This document shows positions 51,499 to 59,918 of a stretch of DNA of 64,000 nucleotides, one piece after another. Location: contig NZ_RBKX01000001.1 in the NCBI RefSeq assembly GCF_003634615.1, positions 248,001-312,000 on the forward strand. Reading direction: 5' to 3'. Numbering within the stretch: the first letter of the stretch is position 1; each line of letters begins with the position of its first letter. This DNA comes from Flavobacterium sp. 102 (GTDB taxonomy: Bacteria; Bacteroidota; Bacteroidia; Flavobacteriales; Flavobacteriaceae). Made by a program: the position numbers and the translations under genes. Below the pieces are notes generated by a model that worked only from the letters and a program-made list of their open reading frames with translations, was not told the origin of the DNA and did no database searches.

Positions 51499-53487
51499 TA
51501 TGTAAGTTGACCGTATTCTGCCTATTTTATTGGTTAAACTGACTTTTAATTTGTTGTAATCATTAATGGTTGCCATAATTTCTCCAGAATCACTTTCTTC
51601 TTCTTTGCTGAAATTATTCATCAAGTCTAATATCAGTTTATTGATTAAATATTCGCGTAGTGAAATAATGGTTTCGGAAACATACTGACTTACGTTTTGG
51701 GTTTTGGTTTTGACGTAAATATGTTTGGTTTCCCAATTGTGCAACAGTTCTCTTTCTTCCGACATTAAAATATCAGTTACCATTTGAGAATGTTCCGGAG
51801 ACAATTGCATTAAATAATGCTCAACATTGAACTCTTCGTTTTGGTTGTAATAGTTAATCAAATCGGTATAAATTCCTTGAAACATTGGATTTGCCAATTC
51901 TACTTCGTCTTCTTGCAAACTCAGATAGATTCGCTGGAACACTTTAAAGGTGTTGGTTTCCTTTTCTTCTAACATTTCACCTTCCTCATTAGCTTTTAGA
52001 ATAAAGTCATCAAAATCGGCTTCATGCGAACCATAAAGCAACAACATCTCAATTATTTTTCGTTCCAAATCATAGATAATATCAACTTTGTCCTGAATAA
52101 CTTTTGGTTCATTCTTAACAACTTCAAAAGCGGTTTGTCCCGAAGTCTCAGAATTTTTGAGCTTTTTGCCTGCTTCCGAAATGTCTTTTTGCATTATTTG
52201 AGCCAAAGTATCACGAATTACCTGCTCAGAAATATCCATGATTCGGGCCGTTTCCTGAATGTAGATTTCTCTTTTGATTCGGTCCGGAATTTTGGAAATA
52301 CTGACGACCATATCGCGAATCAATTCGGCTTTCTTGATTGGATCATTATTGGCTTCATTCATCAAAAGCGAGGCCTTGAACTGAATAAAATCTTTGGCAT
52401 CGTTCTCTAAATAGTGCACCAAATCCTCATAAGAATTCTTTCTGGCAAAACTATCGGGATCATCACCATCGGGGAAAGTACAGACTTTGACGTTCATACC
52501 TTCCTCCAAAATCAAATCGATTCCACGAACAGAAGCTCGTAAACCTGCTGCATCGCCGTCAAAAAGCACCGTGATATTTTTAGTCAATCGATTGATTAAT
52601 CGTATTTGATCCGGTGTTAAAGCAGTTCCCGAAGAAGCAACGACATTTTCAATTCCGGCTTGATGCAACTGAATCACATCGGTATAACCCTCAACTAAAT
52701 AACAGTTATTTTGCTTGGCAATGGCTTGTTTGGCATGGAAAATTCCATACAAAACTTTACTCTTATGGTAAATATCACTTTCGGGTGAATTGAGATATTT
52801 GGCTGCTTTTTTATCATTGGTCAAAATTCTGCCGCCGAAACCTAAATTTCTACCTGACAAACTTTGAATCGGAAACATCACTCTGCCTTTGAATCGGTCG
52901 AAGTGCTTTCCGTCTTCTCTGGTGATGGTCAATCCGACTTTTTCTAAAAATTCTAATTGGTAACCTTTGGTTAACGCTTCTTTAGTAAAAGCATCCCAAG
53001 ATTCAGGCGAATAACCTAACCCAAATTTGGCAATCGTTTCATTGGTAAAACCTCTTTCTTTGAAATAAGACAACCCAATGGCTTTGCCTTCTTCAGTATT
53101 TAAAAGGGTTTCGTGGAAATAGGTTTTGGCAAATTCAGACACCAAATAAAGACTTTCCTTTTCATTGGCTTCGATTTTATCTTCTTGAGAAACTTCGGTT
53201 TCTTCGATTTCGATATTGTATTTATTGGCCAAAAAACGAATCGCTTCCGGATAAGTGAAATGCTCGTGTTCCATCAGGAAAGTCACGACACTTCCGCCTT
53301 TTCCCGAACTAAAGTCTTTCCAAATTTGCTTTACAGGCGACACCATAAACGACGGTGAGCGCTCATCCGAAAACGGACTCAAACCTTTGTAATTACTTCC
53401 CGCGCGTTTGAGTTGGACGAAATCACCAATAACTTCTTCCACACGTGCGGTTTCAAATACTTTGTCTATAGTTTCGCGGGTAATCAC
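51496..53487 (-). CDS. dnaG: DNA primase with degenerate N-terminal zinc-finger domain
   Basis: 663 residues. N-terminal CHC2-type fold (about 1-95), RNA polymerase/TOPRIM core with YLVEGYTDVIQLHQAG (Glu), FDGDAAG and DGDDPDS, and a C-terminal DnaB-binding helical region. The four zinc ligands of classical DnaG (C-x2-H ... C-x2-C) are Ser37, Ser40, Asp58 and Ser61 here (GLSPFS; WKDFSSG), whereas the surrounding fold residues are conserved. So the domain should fold without zinc. The start codon is GTG at 53487, preceded directly by TCTAACAA repeats. Confidence 0.95.
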   Translation of the reverse strand: MITRETIDKVFETARVEEVIGDFVQLKRAGSNYKGLSPFSDERSPSFMVSPVKQIWKDFSSGKGGSVVTFLMEHEHFTYPEAIRFLANKYNIEIEETEVSQEDKIEANEKESLYLVSEFAKTYFHETLLNTEEGKAIGLSYFKERGFTNETIAKFGLGYSPESWDAFTKEALTKGYQLEFLEKVGLTITREDGKHFDRFKGRVMFPIQSLSGRNLGFGGRILTNDKKAAKYLNSPESDIYHKSKVLYGIFHAKQAIAKQNNCYLVEGYTDVIQLHQAGIENVVASSGTALTPDQIRLINRLTKNITVLFDGDAAGLRASVRGIDLILEEGMNVKVCTFPDGDDPDSFARKNSYEDLVHYLENDAKDFIQFKASLLMNEANNDPIKKAELIRDMVVSISKIPDRIKREIYIQETARIMDISEQVIRDTLAQIMQKDISEAGKKLKNSETSGQTAFEVVKNEPKVIQDKVDIIYDLERKIIEMLLLYGSHEADFDDFILKANEEGEMLEEKETNTFKVFQRIYLSLQEDEVELANPMFQGIYTDLINYYNQNEEFNVEHYLMQLSPEHSQMVTDILMSEERELLHNWETKHIYVKTKTQNVSQYVSETIISLREYLINKLILDLMNNFSKEEESDSGEIMATINDYNKLKVSLTNKIGRIRSTYI

Positions 53488-53525
53488 AATAGATTGTTAG
53501 ATTGTTAGATTGTTAGAAATCTAAA
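53488..53525 (-). repeat. Octamer repeats TCTAACAA in front of dnaG
   Basis: On the minus strand TCTAACAA occurs three times in a row followed by TCTATT and the GTG start codon of dnaG. Perfect copies; probably slippage-prone. Confidence 0.7.
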
Positions 53526-53561
53526 ATGAATGAGCGTAAAAATACATAATTTAAAATTTAA

Positions 53562-53599
53562 AATAAAAAAAGATGCTCCATTACGGAAACATCTTTTCG
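53562..53599 (-). terminator. Probable terminator after the outer-membrane barrel gene
   Basis: On the minus strand AAAAGATG and CATCTTTT enclose a partly paired loop (TTTCCGTAATGGAG), followed by TTTATTTT. Confidence 0.65.
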
Positions 53600-53626
53600 A
53601 AGTATAAACTAACCTAAACATTTTTT

Positions 53627-54685
53627 TTAATTCAAATCAAATCGAACACCCAATGAAATGTTGTTTTGTTTGATAGCGTTGTCTTTGAATAACGGATTCA
53701 AGTCGTATTTCAAATAAATACTGGTTTCTTTAAATCCAATATAAGTACTGACACCATAAATAAAATCATTCGCGTTGAAATCGCCTTTTTCTTTGATGGA
53801 GAAGTCATTCCCATTTAACTCGTATTTTGTTTTTTGTTTCGATTTTACTCTAACTCCGGCATAACCTCCGATTCCGAAACGAACGCTTTCATGGGTTCTG
53901 AATATTTTTTTTCCATCTTTATCTTTTGATTTTGTAAAATCAAATTCTAAGTGAAGCGGTACCGTTAAATAAACATTTCTGAAACGAGAATCTTTCAAAT
54001 TCACCGCACTGGTTTCAAGATTGGTTTGGTTTCCGTTAACAACAAATAAACGATTGTCCGTTGGGCGCAAGTTGTTGTACATAACCGACATTCCGTATTT
54101 CAAATGTAATAAATTGTCGTTTTTGAAAAGTCGGGTATTTGAAGTAAAACCCCATTCGTAAAAATGCGAACCCCAATATCTGTAATCGGAATGAGCCACT
54201 GCTTTGTCCGTAACTAAATTGTTTACACCGGCCGCGAAAACAAATTGGGATGTAGTTCTTCTTTCGCCTTTGCTTTTTCTGATGGAATCGTTTTTATTAA
54301 CCCAGTTAAAATGAATCCCAAAATGCTCTCTATTATCTTTGATTTTGCCGTCAACCTTTTGGTTCACCAATTCTTTTAACTCTTCTTGTGCTTGTCCGAC
54401 TCTTGTTTCGATGTTTTTTGAACGAATTTCAGCAAACTTCAATTTCTTTTCGTCCGCTTGTTCTTTGGTAATTGTACCGGCTTCCAATTCTTTGTTAACC
54501 GATTCGATTTCAGCTTTTAAAGCCGATTTTTCTTCTTTGGTTATTGCTTCTATTTTATTGGCAATAAGTTTTACTCGAAATTCAAAAGTTGTTTCTTCTT
54601 TTGACACTTTCACTGTTTCCTGTGCTGATACTTTGCTTACCAAAAAGCATAGCAATAGTGACGCATAAATAATAAAATTCTTCAT
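53627..54685 (-). CDS. Exported coiled-coil / outer-membrane beta-barrel protein
   Basis: 352 residues. Signal peptide (about 1-22, ending KVSAQ), a charged helical coiled-coil-like region (about 25-115, KLIANKIEAITKEEKSALK onward), then an alternating beta-strand region ending in NISLGVRFDLN, typical of outer-membrane barrels. It follows the anti-sigma-like gene by 31 bp on the same strand. The barrel may be the outer-membrane part of the same signalling unit, comparable with the fused protein at 8534-9982; this is inference. Specific function unknown. Confidence 0.78.
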   Translation of the reverse strand: MKNFIIYASLLLCFLVSKVSAQETVKVSKEETTFEFRVKLIANKIEAITKEEKSALKAEIESVNKELEAGTITKEQADEKKLKFAEIRSKNIETRVGQAQEELKELVNQKVDGKIKDNREHFGIHFNWVNKNDSIRKSKGERRTTSQFVFAAGVNNLVTDKAVAHSDYRYWGSHFYEWGFTSNTRLFKNDNLLHLKYGMSVMYNNLRPTDNRLFVVNGNQTNLETSAVNLKDSRFRNVYLTVPLHLEFDFTKSKDKDGKKIFRTHESVRFGIGGYAGVRVKSKQKTKYELNGNDFSIKEKGDFNANDFIYGVSTYIGFKETSIYLKYDLNPLFKDNAIKQNNISLGVRFDLN

Positions 54686-54716
54686 GTTGATTGTGATTTA
54701 AAAATGTGATTAATGA

Positions 54717-55451
54717 TTATTCGTTGTTTCGATTGGCCAAAGCCACTTTAACTTCCTGATAGTTTTTATTAATTTTTTGGAGCATTTTTTCTCTGAATGT
54801 ATATTCTACTTCTCCGTCGACTTGAGAAAGTAAGCTTTTGGCATCCACTTTTAAACTTGATTTTTGGTTTGTAGATTGTTTGGCTGATTTATCTAAATCG
54901 GCTAACAAACTTTCGTCAGATTTTAGAACAATCGGTTTTTTTACAATAATTTCCTTTTGTTCTGCGATTCTTGGCAGGTCTTTTTGAGCCACATCTGATG
55001 AATTTTGAAATTCAATAGGTTTGTCTTTGATGATTTGATTTTGATTGGTATTCGTTTTTTGATTTTTTCCGCTACGCTCCAAACTGTTCGGCTCCGTCTC
55101 GGGTGATGATTGAAACTTATTGATTACTACTTGTTGTTCTTGACTTTTTTCTATTATTGGATTTTGATTTTTCTCTATGCCCTTTTGAACGGTATCGATT
55201 TTAGTTTCTGTTCCAACAATTGTGTTTTGAGGATTAACTTCTGTCCCATTTTGATTGAACAAAAACAAACCAAGTGTTACGAAGACCAAAATGCTGGCAG
55301 CAATAAACAAAAAGCCAAAAGGTTTTCTTGTTTTTTTTTCTTCCGCTACTGAAAGCATCGCATCTAATCGGTCCCAAGCTTGTGCCGATGGTTGAATTTC
55401 TCTTGCATTCAACTTGTCTCTGAACTGTTTTTCTATATTATTCGGTTCCAT
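54717..55451 (-). CDS. Anti-sigma-like single-pass membrane protein
   Basis: 244 residues: soluble N-terminus (1-44), one TM (about 45-65), then a Gln/Asn/Lys-rich periplasmic linker and a C-terminal helical part with YTFREKMLQKINKNYQEVKVA. The first 69 residues align with the protein at 8534-9982 at a constant offset of one (DKLN, P21, W26, TM, FNQN). It overlaps its sigma gene by 14 bp and precedes a barrel gene. Likely anti-sigma factor; no classical zinc motif is present. The linker contains a GC-rich GAGCGTAGCG stretch. Confidence 0.78.
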   Translation of the reverse strand: MEPNNIEKQFRDKLNAREIQPSAQAWDRLDAMLSVAEEKKTRKPFGFLFIAASILVFVTLGLFLFNQNGTEVNPQNTIVGTETKIDTVQKGIEKNQNPIIEKSQEQQVVINKFQSSPETEPNSLERSGKNQKTNTNQNQIIKDKPIEFQNSSDVAQKDLPRIAEQKEIIVKKPIVLKSDESLLADLDKSAKQSTNQKSSLKVDAKSLLSQVDGEVEYTFREKMLQKINKNYQEVKVALANRNNE

Positions 55452-55998
55452 TGCTGTAATTTTTTAATTTTTTAACATTCTCCTGCAACATTTTTCGCGC
55501 GTGTGATAATTGAGATTTCGAAGTACCTTCGCTTATACCTAACATGGTTGCAATTTCTTGGTGTTTAAAGCCTTCAATCGCATATAAATTGAAAATCATT
55601 TTGTATCCATCGGGTAAACTGTCAATCAAAAACTGAATGTCTTCAACCGAAAACTGGCTTTCGATGTTGTTATATCTTTCTTCAAAATAATTTTCGTCTT
55701 CAATAAATTTTACTTTTTTCTGAACTCTTATGAAAGAGATACATTCGTTTACCATAATTCTTCTAATCCAACCTTCAAAACTGCCTTTGTCTTCAAAATT
55801 TTTCAAATGGGTAAACACTTTCATAAAAGCCGTGATCATAATGTCTTCCGCTTGATGCACATCTTTGATGTACTGACGGCAAACACTCAACATTCTTGGA
55901 GCGAATTTGGAATAAATCTGATGCTGCGCGTGACGATTGTTTTCGACAGCCAATTCGATTAATTCTTTTTCATCTTTATGTAAGTTGATTACCTTCAT
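55438..55998 (-). CDS. ECF-type RNA polymerase sigma-70 family factor (paralogue 2)
   Basis: 186 residues. Region 2 (about 20-95) with CRQYIKDVHQAEDIMITAF and KGSFEGWIRRIMVNECISFI; region 4 (about 125-178) with LPDGYKMIFNLYAIEGFKHQ and EGTSKSQLSHARKML. It overlaps the likely anti-sigma gene by 14 bp. The ATG at 55998 is preceded directly by TCTAA-type repeats. It is paralogous to the sigma factor at 7990-8544. Confidence 0.93.
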   Translation of the reverse strand: MKVINLHKDEKELIELAVENNRHAQHQIYSKFAPRMLSVCRQYIKDVHQAEDIMITAFMKVFTHLKNFEDKGSFEGWIRRIMVNECISFIRVQKKVKFIEDENYFEERYNNIESQFSVEDIQFLIDSLPDGYKMIFNLYAIEGFKHQEIATMLGISEGTSKSQLSHARKMLQENVKKLKNYSNGTE

Positions 55999-56042
55999 TT
56001 AGATTGTTAGATTGCTTAGATCTTTAGAATGTTAGATTAATA
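55999..56042 (-). repeat. TCTAA/TCTAACAA-type repeats in front of the ECF sigma gene
   Basis: On the minus strand about five imperfect copies (AATCTAAC, TTCTAAAG, ATCTAAGC, AATCTAAC, AATCTAA) run straight into the ATG at 55998. Confidence 0.6.
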
Positions 56043-56180
56043 ATTGATTTCTATTAGCATAGACGAAAGTCGTTAAAAAATGGTTGCATGATGATTTGAA
56101 AAAAAATCAATTTGGAGATTTAAAAAAGAAAAAAGTCAGTAAAATCAATGCTTTACAGCAGGAACTATTTTTAAAAAAAA

Positions 56181-57161
56181 TTACTTTTTTCGTTCAATTA
56201 CATAATTTACCATCAGCGAAAGTGACTCTCTGTAATCAGATTGGGGAAAATTTTGGAGGATTTGGAGTGCTTCTCCTTGAAATTGTACCATTTTTTGTTC
56301 GGCATAGTGCAAACCGTTTTTGTCTTTTACAAATTGAATGACTTCCTTAACGCGTTTTTTGTCTTTGTTGTGATTCTTAATCGAATTGATACACCAACTC
56401 TTTTCTTTATTGGTACAATTGTTCAAAGCATAAATCAAAGGCAAAGTCATTTTTTGCTCTTTGATGTCGATTCCGGTTGGTTTACCAATGGCATCATCGG
56501 TATAATCAAATAAATCATCTTTAATTTGGAAAGCCATTCCGATGAGTTCTCCAAATTTTCGCATCGCTTCAACTTGAGTTTCATCTTCCGAAACCGATTT
56601 GGCACCCAGCGCACAACAAGAAGCGATTAAGGTTGCGGTTTTTTTGCGGATAATTTCATAATAGACCTCTTCTACTATATCTAATCTTCGGGCTTTTTCT
56701 ATTTGCAACAATTCGCCTTCACTCATTTCGCGCACCGCTACGGAAATAATTCGAAGCAAATCAAAATCGCCATGATCAATAGAAAGCAACAATCCTTTCG
56801 ACAATAAATAATCACCAACCAAAACCGCTATTTTGTTTTTCCACAATGCATTGATGGAGAAAAATCCGCGACGGCGATTACTGTCATCAACAACATCGTC
56901 ATGAACTAAAGTGGCGGTGTGAATTAATTCGATTACCGAAGCACCGCGATACGTTCTTTCGTTGACTTTCTGATTTTCCGAGAGCATTTTAGCGACCAAA
57001 AAAACAAACATCGGACGCATTTGCTTTCCTTTGCGGTTGACTATATAATAAGTGATTCTGTTTAAAAGCGCTACTTTTGAAGTCATTGATTCGTAGAACT
57101 TTTTCTCGAAAAGTTCCATTTCATCTTGTATAGGCTTTTTTATTTGCGAAGTGATATTCAT
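56181..57161 (-). CDS. Trans-isoprenyl diphosphate (polyprenyl) synthase
   Basis: 326 residues from ATG 57161 (MNITSQIKKPIQDEMELF); 11 extra codons upstream would cross the -7 box region. First Asp-rich motif HDDVVDDSNRRRG (DDxxD), second QIKDDLFDY, plus GKQMRPMF. The family condenses isopentenyl diphosphate onto allylic primers; the sequence fits octaprenyl/solanesyl-type synthases for quinone side chains, but chain length cannot be read with certainty. Cytoplasmic. Confidence 0.94.
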   Translation of the reverse strand: MNITSQIKKPIQDEMELFEKKFYESMTSKVALLNRITYYIVNRKGKQMRPMFVFLVAKMLSENQKVNERTYRGASVIELIHTATLVHDDVVDDSNRRRGFFSINALWKNKIAVLVGDYLLSKGLLLSIDHGDFDLLRIISVAVREMSEGELLQIEKARRLDIVEEVYYEIIRKKTATLIASCCALGAKSVSEDETQVEAMRKFGELIGMAFQIKDDLFDYTDDAIGKPTGIDIKEQKMTLPLIYALNNCTNKEKSWCINSIKNHNKDKKRVKEVIQFVKDKNGLHYAEQKMVQFQGEALQILQNFPQSDYRESLSLMVNYVIERKK

Positions 57162-57191
57162 TAAAATAACAACCGAATTCCATCGGGTCTT

Positions 57192-57199
57192 CAAAGATA
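57192..57199 (-). promoter_or_regulatory. -7 box TATCTTTG for the polyprenyl synthase
   Basis: Exact TAnnTTTG match, 30 bases upstream of the ATG at 57161. Confidence 0.6.
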
Positions 57200-57290
57200 C
57201 AATAAAGCCATCGTTTGAAAAAAATATTTACATTTCATTAAACCTTTTGTAAATTTTACATTCCAACATTCGAATCAAAAAATAACCATT

Positions 57291-58121
57291 ATGAAAACTA
57301 AAAACCTTGTATTAGGATTGGCATTATCTATGTTTATCTTAAGCTGTAGCAAAGATGATAACAGTTCACCATCATCGGAATTGAGTGAAGCCCAAGTAAG
57401 TGCCAAAATCGATTTGGTAACTGAAGACGTGGCCAAAATTGCAGAAGACCAATACGCACTGCAAGCCAATCCAGGTGCCGGAAAAAATGACCTTGAAACA
57501 CAAGACCTTCCTGAATGCGCAACTGTAACCGTAGCATTAACTGCAACAACCTGGACCAGAATGGTAGTTTTTGACAATTGCACTTTACCAAACGGCAATG
57601 TTTTAGACGGAACCATCATTGTAAGCGGAAGTTTGAATTTTGACACACCTTCACATACTATAAGTTATAGTTTTGTTGATTTCCACCATAACAATATCTT
57701 AATCGAAGGCAACAAGACTATTGTGAGATCATTACAAAGCACGGCGACTTTAACCGCTGTTCATCCTGTTGCTAATATGACAATTGACATGACAGTGACT
57801 TTTCCAAACGGAAATGTTTACCACAGAGAAGGCAACAGAGTAAGAGAAATGATTGAAGGATTTAGTACACCTATAATTTGGATGGACAATGTATTTTCAA
57901 TCTCCGGAAGTTGGTCAACAACTTTCCCGGCCGGAAACAGAACTTCCACTATCACAACTCCATTGAGAGTGGAAGCCAATTGCCCATATATTGTTAGTGG
58001 CGTTGTAACTACTGTTAGAAACGACAACACAGCGACATTAGATTACGGAGATGGTGATTGTGACAACCAAGCAACTTTAACCATTAATGGTAACACGACA
58101 ACCATTACTTTAGGAAATTAG
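57291..58121 (+). CDS. Lipoprotein of unknown function, beta-rich
   Basis: 276 residues with lipobox FILSC (Cys19) followed by a Ser/Asp-rich spacer (SKDDNSSPSS). The rest is a Thr/Asn-rich beta sequence with four Cys in CATVTV, DNCTLP, ANCPYI and GDCDNQ. Similar lipoproteins are common in Flavobacteria, but I know of no function. It stands alone with a strong terminator downstream. Confidence 0.78.
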   Translation: MKTKNLVLGLALSMFILSCSKDDNSSPSSELSEAQVSAKIDLVTEDVAKIAEDQYALQANPGAGKNDLETQDLPECATVTVALTATTWTRMVVFDNCTLPNGNVLDGTIIVSGSLNFDTPSHTISYSFVDFHHNNILIEGNKTIVRSLQSTATLTAVHPVANMTIDMTVTFPNGNVYHREGNRVREMIEGFSTPIIWMDNVFSISGSWSTTFPAGNRTSTITTPLRVEANCPYIVSGVVTTVRNDNTATLDYGDGDCDNQATLTINGNTTTITLGN

Positions 58122-58149
58122 TTTTATTTTTGACTTAGTTATAAAAAGA

Positions 58150-58178
58150 AAAAGCTCTCTAATAGAGAGCTTTTTTTA
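58150..58178. terminator. Terminator between the lipoprotein and rlmN
   Basis: AAAGCTCTCT, loop AAT, AGAGAGCTTT with A and T tracts on both sides; a perfect ten-pair stem usable in both directions. Confidence 0.88.
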
Positions 58179-59216
58179 TGATTTATTAGCCAATTGGCCG
58201 CAAGCTGCATCGATATCTTTTCCGCGACTTCGACGCACTTTCGCCACGATATCATATTTACTCAAAGCTTTGATGTAATTGTCAATCGCTTCGTCTGACG
58301 CTTGTTGGAATTCACCGTCATCGATGGGATTGTATTCAATTAAATTGACTTTACAAGGCACATATTTACAAAATTTCACCAAAGCGTCAATCGAAGCTTT
58401 ATCGTCATTGATGCCTTTCCAAACCACATATTCATAAGTGACTTTGCTTTTGGTTTTTTGGTACCAATATTGCAAAGCATCTTTCAATTCGGGCAACTGA
58501 AAATTCTTGGTGAATGGCATAATATGATTTCGGGTTTCTTCAATAGCGGAATGCAATGAAACCGCCAATTTGAATTTCACTTCATCATCAGCCATTTTTT
58601 TAATCATTTTGGAAACACCTGAAGTAGAAACCGTAATTCTTTTGGGTGACATACCTAAACCTTCTTCCGATGTAATCATATCAATGGCTTTCATCACATT
58701 GTTATAATTCATCAACGGTTCGCCCATTCCCATAAAAACTATATTGGAAAGCGGGCGATTGTAATACAAACGACTTTCTCTATCAATGGCAACAACTTGG
58801 TCGTAAATTTCTCCCGGTTCCAAATTTCGCATTCTTTTCAAACGCGCTGTCGCACAAAAATTACAATCCAAACTACAACCCACCTGACTCGAAACACAAG
58901 CTGTTGTTCTGGTATCGGTCGGAATCAAAACACTTTCTACGATTAAACCATCGTGCAAACGAACCGCATTTTTGACCGTTCCGTCTTCGCTACGTTGCAT
59001 GGTATCGACTTTGATATGATTGATTACGAAATTGTTTTCTAGCATTAATCTGGTTTCTTTTGACACATTAGTCATGTCTTCAAAACTATGCGAGGCTTTA
59101 CTCCACAACCATTCATAGACTTGATTACCACGAAATGCTTTGTCGCCATTGGCCACAAAAAAATCACGCAATTGTGCTTTAGTCAAACTTCGGATGTCTT
59201 TTTTCTCGATTTCCAT
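58176..59216 (-). CDS. rlmN: 23S rRNA (adenine2503-C2)-methyltransferase RlmN
   Basis: 346 residues, radical SAM enzyme with the cluster motif CSLDCNFC, MGMGEPLMNYNN, and CVSSQVGC just before the cluster; the C-terminal Cys (AACGQLA) is the one that carries the methyl group. It methylates A2503 of 23S rRNA and A37 of some tRNAs. Full family length. A perfect -7 box ends four bases before the ATG, so the mRNA is probably leaderless. Divergent from the O-methyltransferase gene. Confidence 0.96.
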   Translation of the reverse strand: MEIEKKDIRSLTKAQLRDFFVANGDKAFRGNQVYEWLWSKASHSFEDMTNVSKETRLMLENNFVINHIKVDTMQRSEDGTVKNAVRLHDGLIVESVLIPTDTRTTACVSSQVGCSLDCNFCATARLKRMRNLEPGEIYDQVVAIDRESRLYYNRPLSNIVFMGMGEPLMNYNNVMKAIDMITSEEGLGMSPKRITVSTSGVSKMIKKMADDEVKFKLAVSLHSAIEETRNHIMPFTKNFQLPELKDALQYWYQKTKSKVTYEYVVWKGINDDKASIDALVKFCKYVPCKVNLIEYNPIDDGEFQQASDEAIDNYIKALSKYDIVAKVRRSRGKDIDAACGQLANKS

Positions 59217-59220
59217 GGCG

Positions 59221-59228
59221 CAAATTTA
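59221..59228 (-). promoter_or_regulatory. -7 box TAAATTTG for rlmN
   Basis: Exact TAnnTTTG match followed by CGCC and the ATG at 59216. Same geometry as the Cys-rich gene promoter at 976-983 (TAACTTTG-CGCT-ATG). Confidence 0.6.
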
Positions 59229-59254
59229 GGGTATTTTGGTTAGTTGTTAATTTG

Positions 59255-59262
59255 TATTTTTG
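59255..59262 (+). promoter_or_regulatory. -7 box TATTTTTG for the O-methyltransferase
   Basis: Exact TAnnTTTG match, 14 bases before the ATG at 59277. It places the start at 59277 and not at the upstream in-frame ATG-like codon at 59244. Confidence 0.55.
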
Positions 59263-59276
59263 TAAAAAATAATATC

Positions 59277-59918
59277 ATGCATTTCCTTTCCGACGAATTA
59301 GATCAGTATGTAACGCAACATTCCCAAGACGAACCTGAGTTGTTAGCACAGCTTAATAAAGAAACGTATCAAAAAATACTGCAACCCAGAATGTTGAGTG
59401 GTCATTTTCAAGGCCGAGTTTTGAGTATGTTGTCCAAAATTATTCATCCAACGAATATCTTGGAAATTGGAACATATACAGGTTATGCCACTTTATGTTT
59501 GGCCGAAGGTTTAGCCGAAAACGGAATGATTGACACCTTAGACATTGAAGAAGAATTAGTCGATTTTCAAAGAAAATACTTTAACAGAAGCCAATGGTCA
59601 AACCAAATTACGCAACATCTTGGCGAAGCTTTGAAAATTATTCCGACTTTAAATAAAAAATATGATTTGGTTTTTATTGATGCCGATAAAGAAAACTACA
59701 TCAACTATTTTCATATGATTGTTCCGATGATGAATAAAGGCGGTATCATACTTTCCGACAATGTTTTATGGAGTGGAAAAGTTTTGGAAGAAGTAAATCC
59801 TAAGGACATTACCACCAAAATCCTTTTAGAATATAACGAACTCCTGAAAAATGATTCGAGAGTAGAAACCGTTTTATTACCTATTCGCGATGGCTTAACG
59901 GTTAGCCGAATAAAATAA
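59277..59918 (+). CDS. Class I SAM-dependent O-methyltransferase (COMT/CCoAOMT-like)
   Basis: 213 residues from ATG 59277 (MHFLSDELDQYVTQHS). SAM site ILEIGTYTGYATLCLA, acidic DTLDIEEELVDFQR, metal/SAM Asp in FIDADKENYINYF, and GGIILSDNVLWSGKV. The family methylates catechol-type hydroxyl groups using a divalent metal; the substrate here is unknown. Its stop codon directly touches the stop codon of the convergent phospholipase gene, with no base between. Confidence 0.94.
   Translation: MHFLSDELDQYVTQHSQDEPELLAQLNKETYQKILQPRMLSGHFQGRVLSMLSKIIHPTNILEIGTYTGYATLCLAEGLAENGMIDTLDIEEELVDFQRKYFNRSQWSNQITQHLGEALKIIPTLNKKYDLVFIDADKENYINYFHMIVPMMNKGGIILSDNVLWSGKVLEEVNPKDITTKILLEYNELLKNDSRVETVLLPIRDGLTVSRIK

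Noticed and set aside
53488..53525. CRISPR-like array from the regular TCTAACAA repeats
   Set aside because: Unit of 8 bases without spacers and only three copies; no cas genes in the window.
56084..56341. 85-codon frame on the plus strand
   Set aside because: Its second half is antisense to the polyprenyl synthase, and the first half is low-complexity AT-rich DNA.
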